From Verrucomicrobiota bacterium (GTDB lineage Bacteria; Verrucomicrobiota; Verrucomicrobiia; Limisphaerales; Fontisphaeraceae): 36,957 bases of DNA. Below, piece after piece: positions 8,601 to 15,460 of this stretch. How positions within the stretch are numbered: the first letter of the stretch is position 1; every line of letters starts with the position of its first letter. A program made the position numbers and the translations under genes. The stretch spans positions 1 through 36,957 of the forward strand of contig JBAXGN010000064.1 in assembly GCA_037139415.1 (NCBI GenBank). Reading direction: 5' to 3'. The notes under the pieces were generated by a model, which was not told the origin of the DNA, did no database searches, and saw only the letters and a list, made by a program, of their open reading frames with translations.

Positions 8601-10339
8601 GCGGCACCTTTATTTTCAGCGGCAGCAACAGCATTGTGGATGTCAATAACGTCATTCTTGGCTATGCGATGAAGAACAGCGCTTGGGGGAGCAGCAACAG
8701 CAACGCGGTCACTCACACCGGCACCTTGATAATGAACGCCGGCACGCTCATCGTGAACTCTAATTTCTTCCTCGGGTACAGTACTGATGATAACCTTGGT
8801 ACCACCCAGCACGTCACCGGTGTTTTTACCCTTAATGGCGGCATTGCCATGGTTACCTCCAACATTTTCCTCGGCTATGCCACCAATACTGCCGGTACCA
8901 ATACTGGAATCCTCAACCTCTCCAACGGCACTCTCAATGTCAGCGCCGACATCCTTTCCGCCAGCGCCAACGCGACCGGCATTGTCAACCTTGTTGGCGC
9001 CACGCTGAACATGAACGGCAACGACCTGGGCTCGGCCTCGAAATTCATCAACCTCGTCGCTGGCAGCGGCACGCTTCAAAGTGTGGGCGAGATTAATGCC
9101 GGTGCCACGCCGCTAGTGAAAACCAGCACAGGCACGCTCATTCTATCCAATGCCAACAACCATACCGGTGGTACGATTCTGGGAGGGGGAACTCTGGTGC
9201 TGGCAGGCAGCCTGAACAGCAGCCTCACAGCCACCAACGGCCTCCTCACCGGCGGCGGCATGATCAATGGCAACCTGACGCTCAACGCCGGCACGACGAA
9301 TCGCGTGAATATCAACGGTTTCATTCCAAACAACGGTTATGACCAACTGGTCGTCACGGGTGCAGTCAGCACGGTCACTCTTGCCGGCGCGCTGAATATC
9401 GTCGCTGCCACCAATTTGCCGGATTACGTTAGTTTTACGATCATCAACAATGCTGGCACGCTTCCGGTGAACGGCACCTTTGCGGGGCTGCCGGAAGGCG
9501 CCATTTTCTCCGCCTCCGGCTATTGGTGGCGGATCAACTACGCTTCCGGTGATGGCAATGATGTGGTGCTCTCGCTGCTCACGGCCACCAACCGTCTGCC
9601 GCTGGTATCGCTCGTCACGACTGGAGCGGTTTGGAAATATCTCGACAACGATTCCGACCAAGGGGCTGCTTGGCGCAGTAATACGTTCAACGATGCAGGT
9701 TGGAACTCCGGTCCCGCCAAATTGGGCTTTGGCGTTGGCAGCGAGGCCACGATTGTCAATGGCGGCCCGACAACCAATCGCTACGTCACCACGTATTTTC
9801 GGCGCGCTTTCTACGTTCCGGATGCCACGCTGGTGAAAACTCTGGGGGCGCGCCTCCTGCGCAACGACGGCGCGGTGGTGTATTTGAATGGCGGCGAAGT
9901 GTGGCGCGATGGATTGCCTGTCAGCACCAACATTACTTACCGGACCCTGGCCACCCAGACCATTCAAGGGACTAACCAAACCAACTACATTTCCACCACG
10001 CTTACGCCGTCAGTACTCATCACTGGTACAAATGTGGTGGCGGTGGAAGTTCACCAAGTTGCCACGAATAGCCCCGACCTCGGTTTTGATTTTGAACTCA
10101 CCACCTCAGTGGTTTTGGATAGGGTGCCAATGCTTGCCATCAGCCGGGCAGGGAGCGGCAACACCCTGACCATTCCCCTGTCGGCGGGCTTCCTCCAGCT
10201 TTACTCTGCCACCAATCTGGCCCCACCATATTATTGGATGCGGGTGACGAATTCCTCGGTTCTCACTAACGGTTCCTGGCAATTCACGCTGCCTTACACG
10301 TCCAGCTCCCGTCGCTTCCTCCGGCTGCAATCGCAGTGA
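2615..10339 (+). CDS. Giant exported heparinase II/III-like polysaccharide lyase
   Basis: This 2574-residue secreted protein has a signal peptide at about 1-30; starts at 2633 or 2636 are also possible. In order I see a PA14 domain (about 34-169), a second PA14-like domain (181-322) and a heparinase II/III-type alpha-toroid plus beta-sheet lyase (357-980). The lyase has NNWN at 517-520, HGH at 725-727 and EGHN with His773, consistent with the Asn/His set of that fold. After it come a LamG/concanavalin-like domain (1036-1274), a DUF1349-like sandwich (1296-1478), a putative Ig domain (1482-1569), a long tract of autotransporter-associated strand repeats (1572-2325), a galactose-binding-like domain (2329-2498) and a short C-terminal module ending FLRLQSQ. 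The substrate is probably a uronate polymer. No outer-membrane barrel follows the strand repeats, so it is not a classical autotransporter. Which polymer it cuts cannot be read from the sequence. Confidence 0.85.
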   Translation: MKLFSLMMRMHVLIFATGWVLGPVWQGQGAGTGLNGEYFGSNNFTTLKFTRTDATVNFDWGTNTPGSGVGADNFSVRWSGQIEPRFTETYTFYVTADDGARLWVNDRMILGRTVYSSSALEVSGKIALKAGEHYNIVLEYNESTGQAKVRLGWSSPSQAKEIIPQSQLYPTVAVPERGSLLVEHWLGLPGTNLSALTADTNYPAKPDMREFITSFECLQPNWADSYGTRVTGYIMPSVSGNYVFTVSGDDTVELRLSTDTNAANKRLIASVPAATGFRQFTNFSSQVSTSITLVALQKYYVELLHKEDTNSDHFSVAWQPPGATNFTVIPGDVLIPAGLHTTLPTQANIFNTLVPVHPRLLASPEKFEWLRQAIASNSNTQITAWWKTLSNSAAGILTSPINVYTQDNRGTILNVSRSVLDRMQKLGLVWQITGDTNFSERAWAELAAVAAYPDWHPAHYLDTAEMTHAFAIGYDWMYNYWSQSRRDTIRNAIITNGLNQSLNIYTNMNDWSASTANNWNLVCNGGMIMGALAVGTENESLAEYIVLRAVTSATAVMKHYTADNGGWYEGPGYWDYTTDYNTRLMAALESALGTDFGLSDTKTAWETGLFAMGMVGPNKLCFNFADAGAGNMAGPQLFWVSRRYNRPEIAWYQRTNASPEVLDLLWYDARGSNQVSSGIATDFHYRGPTGTTSFSPADAVTLRTRWSDPDATFVGFKSGEIGASHGHLDGGSFVLDALGRRWAHDMGGDDYALPGYFSIPQRWTYYRLRAEGHNTLVINPDANADQNTGAKPPVILFETEPNPERSALVADLTSAYDITRVWRGIQLFNQRRWVLVQDELQATNATVWWFMHIQTNEAPQLDLDGSAAMLTQGTDRLWVKILSGGGTFVLSNAVPLPTSPQLTNQNANATMQKLAIKLTGVTNTTLAVLMVPLNPGDNPPTQLPTLTPLTNWGAINQFAPLVNATNVKAGPAGFVDVDLLTLATDAQTASSNLLFTVSGTNGTAALFADGHTVRFTQPSNALAPLIFTYTATDQVEDSRLLFHYTFDPPVSEMATNVTDNSGHYRDGMLDKLGTGSFAYDTNVSSVLAPFSAQSLRLTASGTNAARLSLSLTNTDYNLSDADWTFTTWFRRASTNTDDFLFYIGAGDGYGGTGDELQLYCPANQSTLGLGHWNATNGQNVGITSTNTVNLGEWHHAAVVFNRTATSNGTIRLYLDGAQAGSVTNLPAAFAQSAPLRFGGHYATNYAVDRWLDGNLDDVALFGAALSATDIAKLASGTVAQFGGRTSTGLVTVLPWTLPFGWLNQDIGSVGVAGNADYFTNTFVVTGSGADIYNSADAFQFVFQQRAGDGAITARVLSQDPTDPWAKAGVMIRETLDAGARNACTVVTPSNGIAFQRRVITNGTSATTSGPRVTAPYWVRMARSGTNLIGSASADATNWTQVTSVAITNLADPVYWGLAVSAHNITKTCTALFDNVTLNATPVFPSLADVTMPPGGSLIITNTATDSDLPLQTLSYSLLTPPVGASIDPLTGVINWTPLQSGTFKITTKVTDNGVPALSATNSFNVTVNPFTNTTIYFWDTSASTGLQAGSGTWDTAISAWSATPAGSNPLLAWPVGGGGAVFAGANGSYLIATASGLTVDSLIFSNAGYSVTGSALNHFYTPLSIRTEADATINVPLAGGYGLVKDGAGKLVLGGASTFAGNATINAGTLQWTTDNALPATAAVTIGSTNGTAGNLDLNGHGQTISGLAFKSITTNYDTVKILGGNTLTVSNIAAGIAFGVGNYGNTIGGITATTRVAFAGGGSLIINAPSGAFSVEPSGTNATGNALAVLDLSGLSNFTANVSNWTAAVIGGNPNNVSVQFTLTLATNNTITATNIVLGSSGMGNSSAGGNTVNLGRSNTFNANNIVVMGGRQLGAMLFQAGSSSNLTIRGVAGGSSRANLYAGDQSNLSGLGGGGGSSVSTSTLNFSGATVDVRFNQLTLGIGGSSAGGYGTAGGTFIFSGSNSIVDVNNVILGYAMKNSAWGSSNSNAVTHTGTLIMNAGTLIVNSNFFLGYSTDDNLGTTQHVTGVFTLNGGIAMVTSNIFLGYATNTAGTNTGILNLSNGTLNVSADILSASANATGIVNLVGATLNMNGNDLGSASKFINLVAGSGTLQSVGEINAGATPLVKTSTGTLILSNANNHTGGTILGGGTLVLAGSLNSSLTATNGLLTGGGMINGNLTLNAGTTNRVNINGFIPNNGYDQLVVTGAVSTVTLAGALNIVAATNLPDYVSFTIINNAGTLPVNGTFAGLPEGAIFSASGYWWRINYASGDGNDVVLSLLTATNRLPLVSLVTTGAVWKYLDNDSDQGAAWRSNTFNDAGWNSGPAKLGFGVGSEATIVNGGPTTNRYVTTYFRRAFYVPDATLVKTLGARLLRNDGAVVYLNGGEVWRDGLPVSTNITYRTLATQTIQGTNQTNYISTTLTPSVLITGTNVVAVEVHQVATNSPDLGFDFELTTSVVLDRVPMLAISRAGSGNTLTIPLSAGFLQLYSATNLAPPYYWMRVTNSSVLTNGSWQFTLPYTSSSRRFLRLQSQ

Positions 10340-10357
10340 GGGGCGGGCGAAGAGTTC

Positions 10358-10379
10358 GCACCTCGGGATTGTCAGGTGC
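10358..10379 (+). terminator. Possible terminator after the giant lyase gene
   Basis: gcacct (10358-10363) pairs with aggtgc (10374-10379) across a 10-nt loop, 19 bp after the stop codon. The following sequence is A/T-rich (ttaataataa) but lacks a clean U-tract, so termination efficiency is uncertain. Confidence 0.35.
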
Positions 10380-10485
10380 TTAATAATAACCGGGTGTATA
10401 GGTGGAGGTACAAAAAACGATGCATAGCATGGATACCAAAAGTCAGACTAAAACCAGAACTGGGGAAGGCAACAGCTCCGGCCAA

Positions 10486-10510
10486 GTAGCCGACGACGTC
10501 AGTCGGCGCA
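10486..10510. repeat. Palindromic intergenic repeat, copy 1
   Basis: Stem gccgac (10489-10494) and gtcggc (10502-10507) flank a gacgtca loop. The 25-bp unit starts GTAGCCG and ends CGGCGCA, with GTCAG in the middle. A second member with the same frame and diverged stem is at 36878-36902; the stem differences largely keep base-pairing, as expected of a structured dispersed repeat. Confidence 0.55.
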
Positions 10511-10620
10511 TATATCAATCGCTCCAAGGTTCACTACGCGAACTTATATTGGGGAAAATTCTCTCCCTGCTCCGATCACAACCCTCAACGATCAACCAAC
10601 TGGCGTGCGCCCAAAAACAG

Positions 10621-10640
10621 GGTGACAAAAGGTGACAAAA
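10621..10640. repeat. 10-bp perfect tandem duplication
   Basis: ggtgacaaaa occurs twice head to tail. It could be a binding site for a dimeric regulator or a slippage product; nothing else in the window matches it. Confidence 0.5.
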
Positions 10641-10821
10641 CTCCTCGTTTCCATCCCGACGGCAGCTTTCCTCTATCTGACAGACAATTTTTGCCATGTT
10701 CCTTTCCCCCCATTTCCATTTCTGGTGTTTTCTGGTGCTCGCGAGTGCTTTTCAGTGCTTTGCTCACCCAATCGGATGACGTGACAGTCGCACCACCAAA
10801 ACTTTGAAGGTTCACTCACTT

Positions 10822-10834
10822 AAGAACGTCAAAA
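10822..10834 (+). promoter_or_regulatory. Shared leader motif AAGAACGTCAAAA (copy 1)
   Basis: This 13-bp sequence lies 23 nt before the ATG of a signal-peptide remnant at 10845. The identical 13-mer occurs at 26467-26479, 22 nt before the ATG of the PL6 lyase gene, and a shorter match (aagaacg, 12303-12309) precedes the GH-A gene. The shared position before signal-peptide starts suggests a common 5' leader or a recombination scar. Any function is inferred. Confidence 0.4.
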
Positions 10835-10844
10835 TTGCACAAAC

Positions 10845-11098
10845 ATGAACGTCGTCATACACATTACGCTTGTTGCCCTGCTGTTGGCTGGCGTTGCGTC
10901 CGTGCCACGCATGTATCGACGATGAACATCAAAGTGCAGAAGACCTCCGGTCAGATGGGCGTCGCCGTCGGCACCGACGCTTTCCTGTGCAAAAAACACC
11001 ATGCGCCCCGCGCGGCATCTACCAGCAGCACTTGGCGGAGTTGCAGGACATCGTATTCAATCGTGGCGAGCACGCCAACGACCTGAAACCAAAACCTT
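10845..11098 (+). pseudogene. Remnant of an exported protein: signal peptide plus frameshifted body
   Basis: An ATG at 10845 opens a 26-codon frame reading MNVVIHITLVALLLAGVASV and then PRMYRR before a stop at 10923. It looks like a complete signal peptide with no mature protein. The following 170 bp are open in two other frames: MNIKVQKTSGQMGVAVG starting at 10922, overlapping the stop, and later YQQHLAELQDIVFNRGEHA ending at 11098. Together they suggest a small exported protein broken by frameshifts or deletions, but I cannot identify a parent family, so this is a tentative reconstruction. It lies immediately before the enolase-superfamily gene and has the same leader motif as the PL6 gene. 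Confidence 0.35.
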
Positions 11099-11099
11099 G

Positions 11100-12245
11100 A
11101 TGATCGAAAAACTCATGATGAACAGATCGAAATTCCTGCAAACGTGCAGCGCGGCTGTCGCCGCCACTTGGTTGGCGCCAACGGTGGATGCCGCCGAAGA
11201 GTTGCGGCTGAAGTCGTGGGAACTGGTGGAGGTTCCTTCACTGCCAAAGAAGCTCAACCCGATGCTGCAACTCACCGCCAGCAATGGGGCGGTGGGGTAT
11301 TCGAAACCCGTAGCCAAGGACCTGGCCGCCGCTGTAGCCGCCATCCAGGACGCCAACCTGCTCGATCACGATAAACTATATGATTTGCTGCAGGCCAAAA
11401 CCGTGCCCAAAGCCCAGATCGCCACCCTGGATATCGCGTCCTGGGATTTGCACGCGCGGATGTTGAAGAAGCCGTTGCACGCCTTGCTCGGCACCAAGCG
11501 GACCAAGATACTGCGCTACGGCGATGTGCGCGGTCAGCAGCCGGACTTTTCGCCGCAGAAATACGCCCAATCGGTTGCCAGTTATCTGGAACGTACTGGT
11601 CTGCAAGCCACCAAGCTCCACTTCCCCGGTAATATGGGCACACCTGAGAGCATCCCGTTCCCGGTGATTCTCGAAACATTGACGGCGGTGCGCAAGGCTG
11701 TCGGCAAAGACAAAACCCTCGCGTGGGACCCGTATCCCGGCTCGGCGGAATCGGCCACGACCTCATTGGATGAAGCCAAGCAAATCCTCAAGCTGATGGA
11801 CGAACTCAGCTACGCGTGGATCGAAGGCCCGTTGCCGCCGGTGCCGTACGAGACGCAGATTCCGAAATACGTCGAACTGGTGAAAACGGGCACGAAACAA
11901 CGCATCCAGGCCGAAGGTCCCGGTTCCCCCATCGGCGACAGCACACCTTTTGAAGACATGAAACGCTGGGCCGAGGCCGGCGCCATCACGCAATGCTCCA
12001 CCGACGCCTACATCAGTACCGGCGTTACCAACTGTCTGCGGATGCTCGAATACGCCAAAGCCCACCCGCCGTTGGTCATCAACTTGCACTGGGACTGGGC
12101 GCCGCACGCCCACCTGGCGATGGCGTACGACGAAAAGATCATGCCGCTCGGTGAATTCGTCTGGGGCGGCGAGGTTCCCAAGAGTTACCTGACCGGCCCG
12201 TATCTCCAGGCGCCCGACTGGCCGGGCATTTACCGGATCGAATAA
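11100..12245 (+). CDS. Exported enolase-superfamily (mandelate racemase-like) protein
   Basis: The 381-residue product resembles mandelate racemase/muconate lactonizing enzymes, which abstract a proton alpha to a carboxylate and typically act as sugar-acid dehydratases or epimerases. The expected metal triad is visible as Asp210 (WDPYPG), Glu242 (WIEGP) and Glu272 (QAEGPG). Lys172 (ATKLHFPG) and His330 (NLHWDWAP) are candidate acid/base residues. The N-terminus (MNRSKFLQTCSAAVAATWLA, preceded by a few residues) looks like an export leader related to the Tat type but has RSK where RRK would be expected. Starts at 11100, 11115 or 11118 are possible; 11115/11118 would begin just before the leader. 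Export is unusual because most relatives are cytosolic. The gene opens the long plus-strand run of carbohydrate enzymes, which fits processing of released uronic or aldonic acids. Confidence 0.8.
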   Translation: MIEKLMMNRSKFLQTCSAAVAATWLAPTVDAAEELRLKSWELVEVPSLPKKLNPMLQLTASNGAVGYSKPVAKDLAAAVAAIQDANLLDHDKLYDLLQAKTVPKAQIATLDIASWDLHARMLKKPLHALLGTKRTKILRYGDVRGQQPDFSPQKYAQSVASYLERTGLQATKLHFPGNMGTPESIPFPVILETLTAVRKAVGKDKTLAWDPYPGSAESATTSLDEAKQILKLMDELSYAWIEGPLPPVPYETQIPKYVELVKTGTKQRIQAEGPGSPIGDSTPFEDMKRWAEAGAITQCSTDAYISTGVTNCLRMLEYAKAHPPLVINLHWDWAPHAHLAMAYDEKIMPLGEFVWGGEVPKSYLTGPYLQAPDWPGIYRIE

Positions 12246-12330
12246 GGGCGAGATCGAGCGCGGGAATTGGCGGAATCGACTCCTGGAACCTCCAAATGAT
12301 ATAAGAACGGCACAACAAGGAAACACGCAC

Positions 12331-13797
12331 ATGAACATGCTCACATCATTCACTGCCACCGCCCTGCTGCTGGTTCCCCTGTCGGCGTTGGCCGGAGAGG
12401 CGCCCCTAACGATCACCTTCCAAATCAGCCGAATCCTTAAGGATACCACCGAGCATCCTCTCGGCATCCAGGATCCGACCTTCCTGGCCGATGTGACCGG
12501 CAGCGGCGCTGCGATCCGCCGCTTGGGGGTGCGTTTTCTGCGCATTGGCGATCCCCGGGACGCTTTCTGGTCGGAACCACCCTGGGAACGGGCGAATCCG
12601 GTGGCCGTGCTCAGCGGTCCGTCCGCGTGGCCGGCCAACGACCGCAATTATATGGATGCCGATGGTCGCCATTTTCGAGCCGATCGCACCACCGATTTCG
12701 ACGAATCCCTCGCTCTGGCGCAAGCTGCTGGTGCCGAGCCGATCGTCATCCTCACCTACAATTCCCTCTACAAACCGCCCGCCGACGGGCTGGTCATTCC
12801 GCCCCGCGAGCGCTTCTTCGCCGCCGCCGAGGCCCAGGTGCGCTATGCCCTGCGCCGCAAGGTGCGTATCCGCTATTGGGAACTGGGCAACGAGCTGTGG
12901 AATCGCGGCAGCAATGGCCATGGCCCGGTCGCCCTGGCTGACATCCGGCGCGACCTTGCCGTGCTGGTGCCCCGCCTGCGCGCCATTGACCCCGGCATCC
13001 GCATCCTGGTGAGTGGCGACTCCGGCACTTGGTATCGGCAGTTGCTGGAATCCGCACCGCTCCTTGATGCCGTGAACTTCAGTTGGTACCTGTGGGAGAT
13101 GTCGGATGGCTATGAATCATTCCGCGCCAGCCCCGACCTGCTGGGCGGCACCGCGGCCTTTACCGGCGCCTTGGCCGCCATTGACGCCCTGCCCCCACTC
13201 AACCGTGACCGGATCGGCGTCGTGATCACCGAATTCAACGCCCTCGACTGGGCCGCCACGACGGTGGCGGCGCCGGGCGGCCGCCCCGGCTGGGAGAATC
13301 GCAACGACCTGGGCCATGCCCTCTGCGTCTTCCAGATGGCCGGCGAGGCCCTCGCCCATCCTCGCGTGCGCCTGGCCTCGTACTGGTGCAGCCAATGGAT
13401 GTGGCCGCCGTGGCAGCCGAAGATCGAACTCGACTCCGTGTACAACGCGCTGCGGCAAGACGGCTCGCCGACCGCGACCGGGCTCGCCGTCGCGGCTTGG
13501 GGCAACCACCTGTTGGATGCCTTCGTCCAGGTTTCGGCACCCGATCCCTTGCTGCGTACCTGGGCCAGCCGTTCGACCGACGGCAAGCGCCTGCATGTCT
13601 TTCTCCTCAACAAGGACCGGAACTCGCGCCGTGTTACCCTGCACGGTGGCGACGCGCCCTGGAAGGCGACCGGGGCCTGGCGCTTGGCGGGCGACGGGCC
13701 GCGCGATCTGCATCCCCGCTGGGAGCAGGTGCCCGCCGACGTATCCCTGCTCCTGCCGTCCGACTCGGCCACGGTCGTGCATCTCGCCATCCGCTAA
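12331..13797 (+). CDS. Secreted clan GH-A glycosidase, arabinofuranosidase-like
   Basis: The 488-residue product has a signal peptide (1-21, ending ALAGE) and a TIM-barrel glycosidase pattern. YWELGNELWN supplies the Asn187-Glu188 pair typical of the clan GH-A acid/base, and VVITEFNAL supplies Glu301 as probable nucleophile, at a normal distance. The last 100 residues form a beta-sandwich-like tail (HVFLLNKDRNSRRVTL) seen in GH51, GH39 and GH79 relatives. I cannot decide between these families; alpha-L-arabinofuranosidase-like is the best single label. An AAGGA at 12317-12321, 9 nt before the ATG, supports this start. It is followed 21 bp later by the esterase gene, suggesting one operon acting on side chains of a plant- or alga-type polysaccharide outside the cytoplasm. 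Confidence 0.8.
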   Translation: MNMLTSFTATALLLVPLSALAGEAPLTITFQISRILKDTTEHPLGIQDPTFLADVTGSGAAIRRLGVRFLRIGDPRDAFWSEPPWERANPVAVLSGPSAWPANDRNYMDADGRHFRADRTTDFDESLALAQAAGAEPIVILTYNSLYKPPADGLVIPPRERFFAAAEAQVRYALRRKVRIRYWELGNELWNRGSNGHGPVALADIRRDLAVLVPRLRAIDPGIRILVSGDSGTWYRQLLESAPLLDAVNFSWYLWEMSDGYESFRASPDLLGGTAAFTGALAAIDALPPLNRDRIGVVITEFNALDWAATTVAAPGGRPGWENRNDLGHALCVFQMAGEALAHPRVRLASYWCSQWMWPPWQPKIELDSVYNALRQDGSPTATGLAVAAWGNHLLDAFVQVSAPDPLLRTWASRSTDGKRLHVFLLNKDRNSRRVTLHGGDAPWKATGAWRLAGDGPRDLHPRWEQVPADVSLLLPSDSATVVHLAIR

Positions 13798-13818
13798 ACT
13801 CAACCGATAGACGAAACC

Positions 13819-14823
13819 ATGAAACACAACCTCACCCTCATCACCGCCCTGCTGCTCGCGCCGCTGGCCGGGCTACGCGCTGCTGACACCACGCCGTCAG
13901 TGCCGATCTCCGTCGCTGTGGCGAATTTGCAGACCGTGACGCTGACGGTGGACGGAGTTGAACGGCGCGCTCTCGTTCACGTGCCGCCAGCTTACGATGG
14001 CAAAGCGGCGCTGCCCGTGGTGCTGATGTTTCACGGCAACGGTGGAACGGCAGAATCCGTGATCAAGGAAACCGGTTGGGTGGCGAAGTCGGATGCGTCG
14101 GGCTTCATCATCGTCTTCCCCGAGGGGACGCGGCCAGACATGACGCAGCCGCCGAAGTTTGGCCGCAACAATCCCGCATGGAACGATGGCTCCGGGCGCT
14201 TCCACTCGGGCGAGCACAACATCGCCGACGTGGCCTTCATCGCCGCGCTGCTTGACCACCTCGAAGCGAAGCTCGCCGTGGACAAGCGGCGCGTGTTTGC
14301 GAGCGGGTTTTCCAACGGCGCTTCGATGGCTTTCCGCGTGGGTCTTGAGCTTTCCGAGCGCATCGCCGCCATCGCGCCCGTCTCCGGTGCGCTCTGGATT
14401 GCCGAACCGAAAGCCGCGCGGCCCGTGTCGCTGCTTTACATCACCGGCACCGCCGACCCCATCAACCCGCTGGAAGGCGGCGTTCCGAAAATGGCGGCCG
14501 GCTCCGGCTTCAAAGGCGTGCCGGAAAAAGCCAAGCCGCCCGTGTGCGAGATGGTTCGGGCGTGGGTGAAGCTGCTGGGCTGCGCGCCAGAAGCGAAGCC
14601 AGTTGCCAGCGGCATCGAAGGCATCGCCACCATTGTCCACGCCGGCGGACGCGATGGCACGGAAGTCATCTTCACCACCATCGAAGGCCACGGCCACATC
14701 TGGCCCGGCGGAAAAAGTCCCCTGCCCGAATTCATCCTCGGTAAGGCGACGAGCCGCCTCAACGCCACCGATGCCGTTTGGGAGTTTTTCCAAGCGCATC
14801 CGAAGCCGAACATGAAGCCATGA
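13819..14823 (+). CDS. Secreted CE1-like / PHB-depolymerase-family esterase (LpqC-like)
   Basis: This alpha/beta hydrolase of 334 residues has a signal peptide (1-21, ALLLAPLAGLRAAD). The oxyanion region is VVLMFHGNGGT, the nucleophile is Ser165 in GFSNGAS, the acid is probably Asp213 in GTADPINP, and the base is His293 in GHGHIWPGG. The GHxWPG ending is characteristic of the polyhydroxybutyrate depolymerase/feruloyl-esterase group. In this setting removal of feruloyl, acetyl or similar esters from polysaccharide is more likely than polyester degradation, but that is inference. Its stop overlaps the next gene's start (ATGA at 14820), so translation is probably coupled. Its signal peptide is strikingly similar to that of the following sulfatase remnant, at both protein and DNA level. 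Confidence 0.85.
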   Translation: MKHNLTLITALLLAPLAGLRAADTTPSVPISVAVANLQTVTLTVDGVERRALVHVPPAYDGKAALPVVLMFHGNGGTAESVIKETGWVAKSDASGFIIVFPEGTRPDMTQPPKFGRNNPAWNDGSGRFHSGEHNIADVAFIAALLDHLEAKLAVDKRRVFASGFSNGASMAFRVGLELSERIAAIAPVSGALWIAEPKAARPVSLLYITGTADPINPLEGGVPKMAAGSGFKGVPEKAKPPVCEMVRAWVKLLGCAPEAKPVASGIEGIATIVHAGGRDGTEVIFTTIEGHGHIWPGGKSPLPEFILGKATSRLNATDAVWEFFQAHPKPNMKP

Positions 14824-15422
14824 AAACAATTTTCCTCACCCTCATCGCCCTGCTGCTGGCACCGCTGGCCGCGTTGCGCGCCGGCGACGCGCCCAAGCCA
14901 ACAAAGCCCAACATCCTTTTCATCATCGCGGATGACCTGACCAAGGCCCTGAGTTGCTACGGGCATCCCACCGTGCAGGCGCCTAACGTGGATCGGCTGG
15001 CGGCGCGCGCACTGCGCTTCGACCGCGCCTACCTGGATTTCTATCCCACGCTGGTGGATTTGTGCGGGTTGCCGCCCGCCCCGAGACTGGAAGGCCGCAG
15101 CCTGCGCCCGCTGCTTGCACAGCCTGATGCGCCTTGGGACCATGCCGCGTACAGCATGGGGGCTCGTAACGACCGTCCCTCCAAGCTGGCCGTCAGCACC
15201 GAACGCTACCGCCTGATTCAAAATGAGGATGGCAAAGGCAGCGTGGAACTTTACGATATTCAGGCCGATCCGAATGAATGGAACAACCTGGCTGCCCAAC
15301 CCGAGCACCGCGCCGCGCTGGAACGCCTGCAAACGCTCGCGCGCGTGCACCGGGACAAATTCTGGAAGGATTGGGAAGCTATGCCGGAAACACAAAACAA
15401 GGCTCTGAAAAATAGAAAATGA
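14820..15422 (+). CDS. Internally deleted sulfatase (catalytic core missing)
   Basis: The 200-residue frame begins with a signal peptide and a textbook sulfatase N-terminus: PNILFIIADDL with metal-binding Asp38/Asp39, then GHPTVQAPNVDRLAARALRF. After FDRAY (residues 67-71) it jumps directly to LDFYPTLVDLCGLP, which in intact iduronate-sulfatase-like enzymes lies far downstream. The C/S-x-P-x-R motif that becomes formylglycine and the central catalytic and metal residues are absent; intact relatives are about 450-500 residues. The C-terminal part (LEGRSLRPLL, SVELYDIQADPNEWNNLA) is intact and in frame. The product should be catalytically dead. It is either a precise in-frame deletion remnant or an assembly collapse. 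Its start overlaps the esterase stop by ATGA. Confidence 0.85.
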   Translation: MKTIFLTLIALLLAPLAALRAGDAPKPTKPNILFIIADDLTKALSCYGHPTVQAPNVDRLAARALRFDRAYLDFYPTLVDLCGLPPAPRLEGRSLRPLLAQPDAPWDHAAYSMGARNDRPSKLAVSTERYRLIQNEDGKGSVELYDIQADPNEWNNLAAQPEHRAALERLQTLARVHRDKFWKDWEAMPETQNKALKNRK

Positions 15423-15460
15423 CACCCTAAATCAAAGTGACTATATTCACGAAACTTGAA

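Larger units (their letters stand above)
10380..10844. other. Intergenic tract without a supported gene
   Basis: This stretch of about 465 bp holds a palindromic repeat (10486-10510), a 10-bp tandem duplication (10621-10640) and the leader motif at 10822-10834. A 77-codon open frame crosses it (10402-10635), but the frame reads straight through the palindromic repeat, has no recognisable family and has no ribosome-binding site, so I do not call it. From 10680 to 10800 the sequence is T-rich with gtgctttt-type near-repeats of unknown meaning. Confidence 0.5.

Noticed and set aside
10402-10635. 77-codon open frame after the giant lyase gene
   Set aside because: It reads through the palindromic repeat at 10486-10510 and lacks a ribosome-binding site or recognisable domain.
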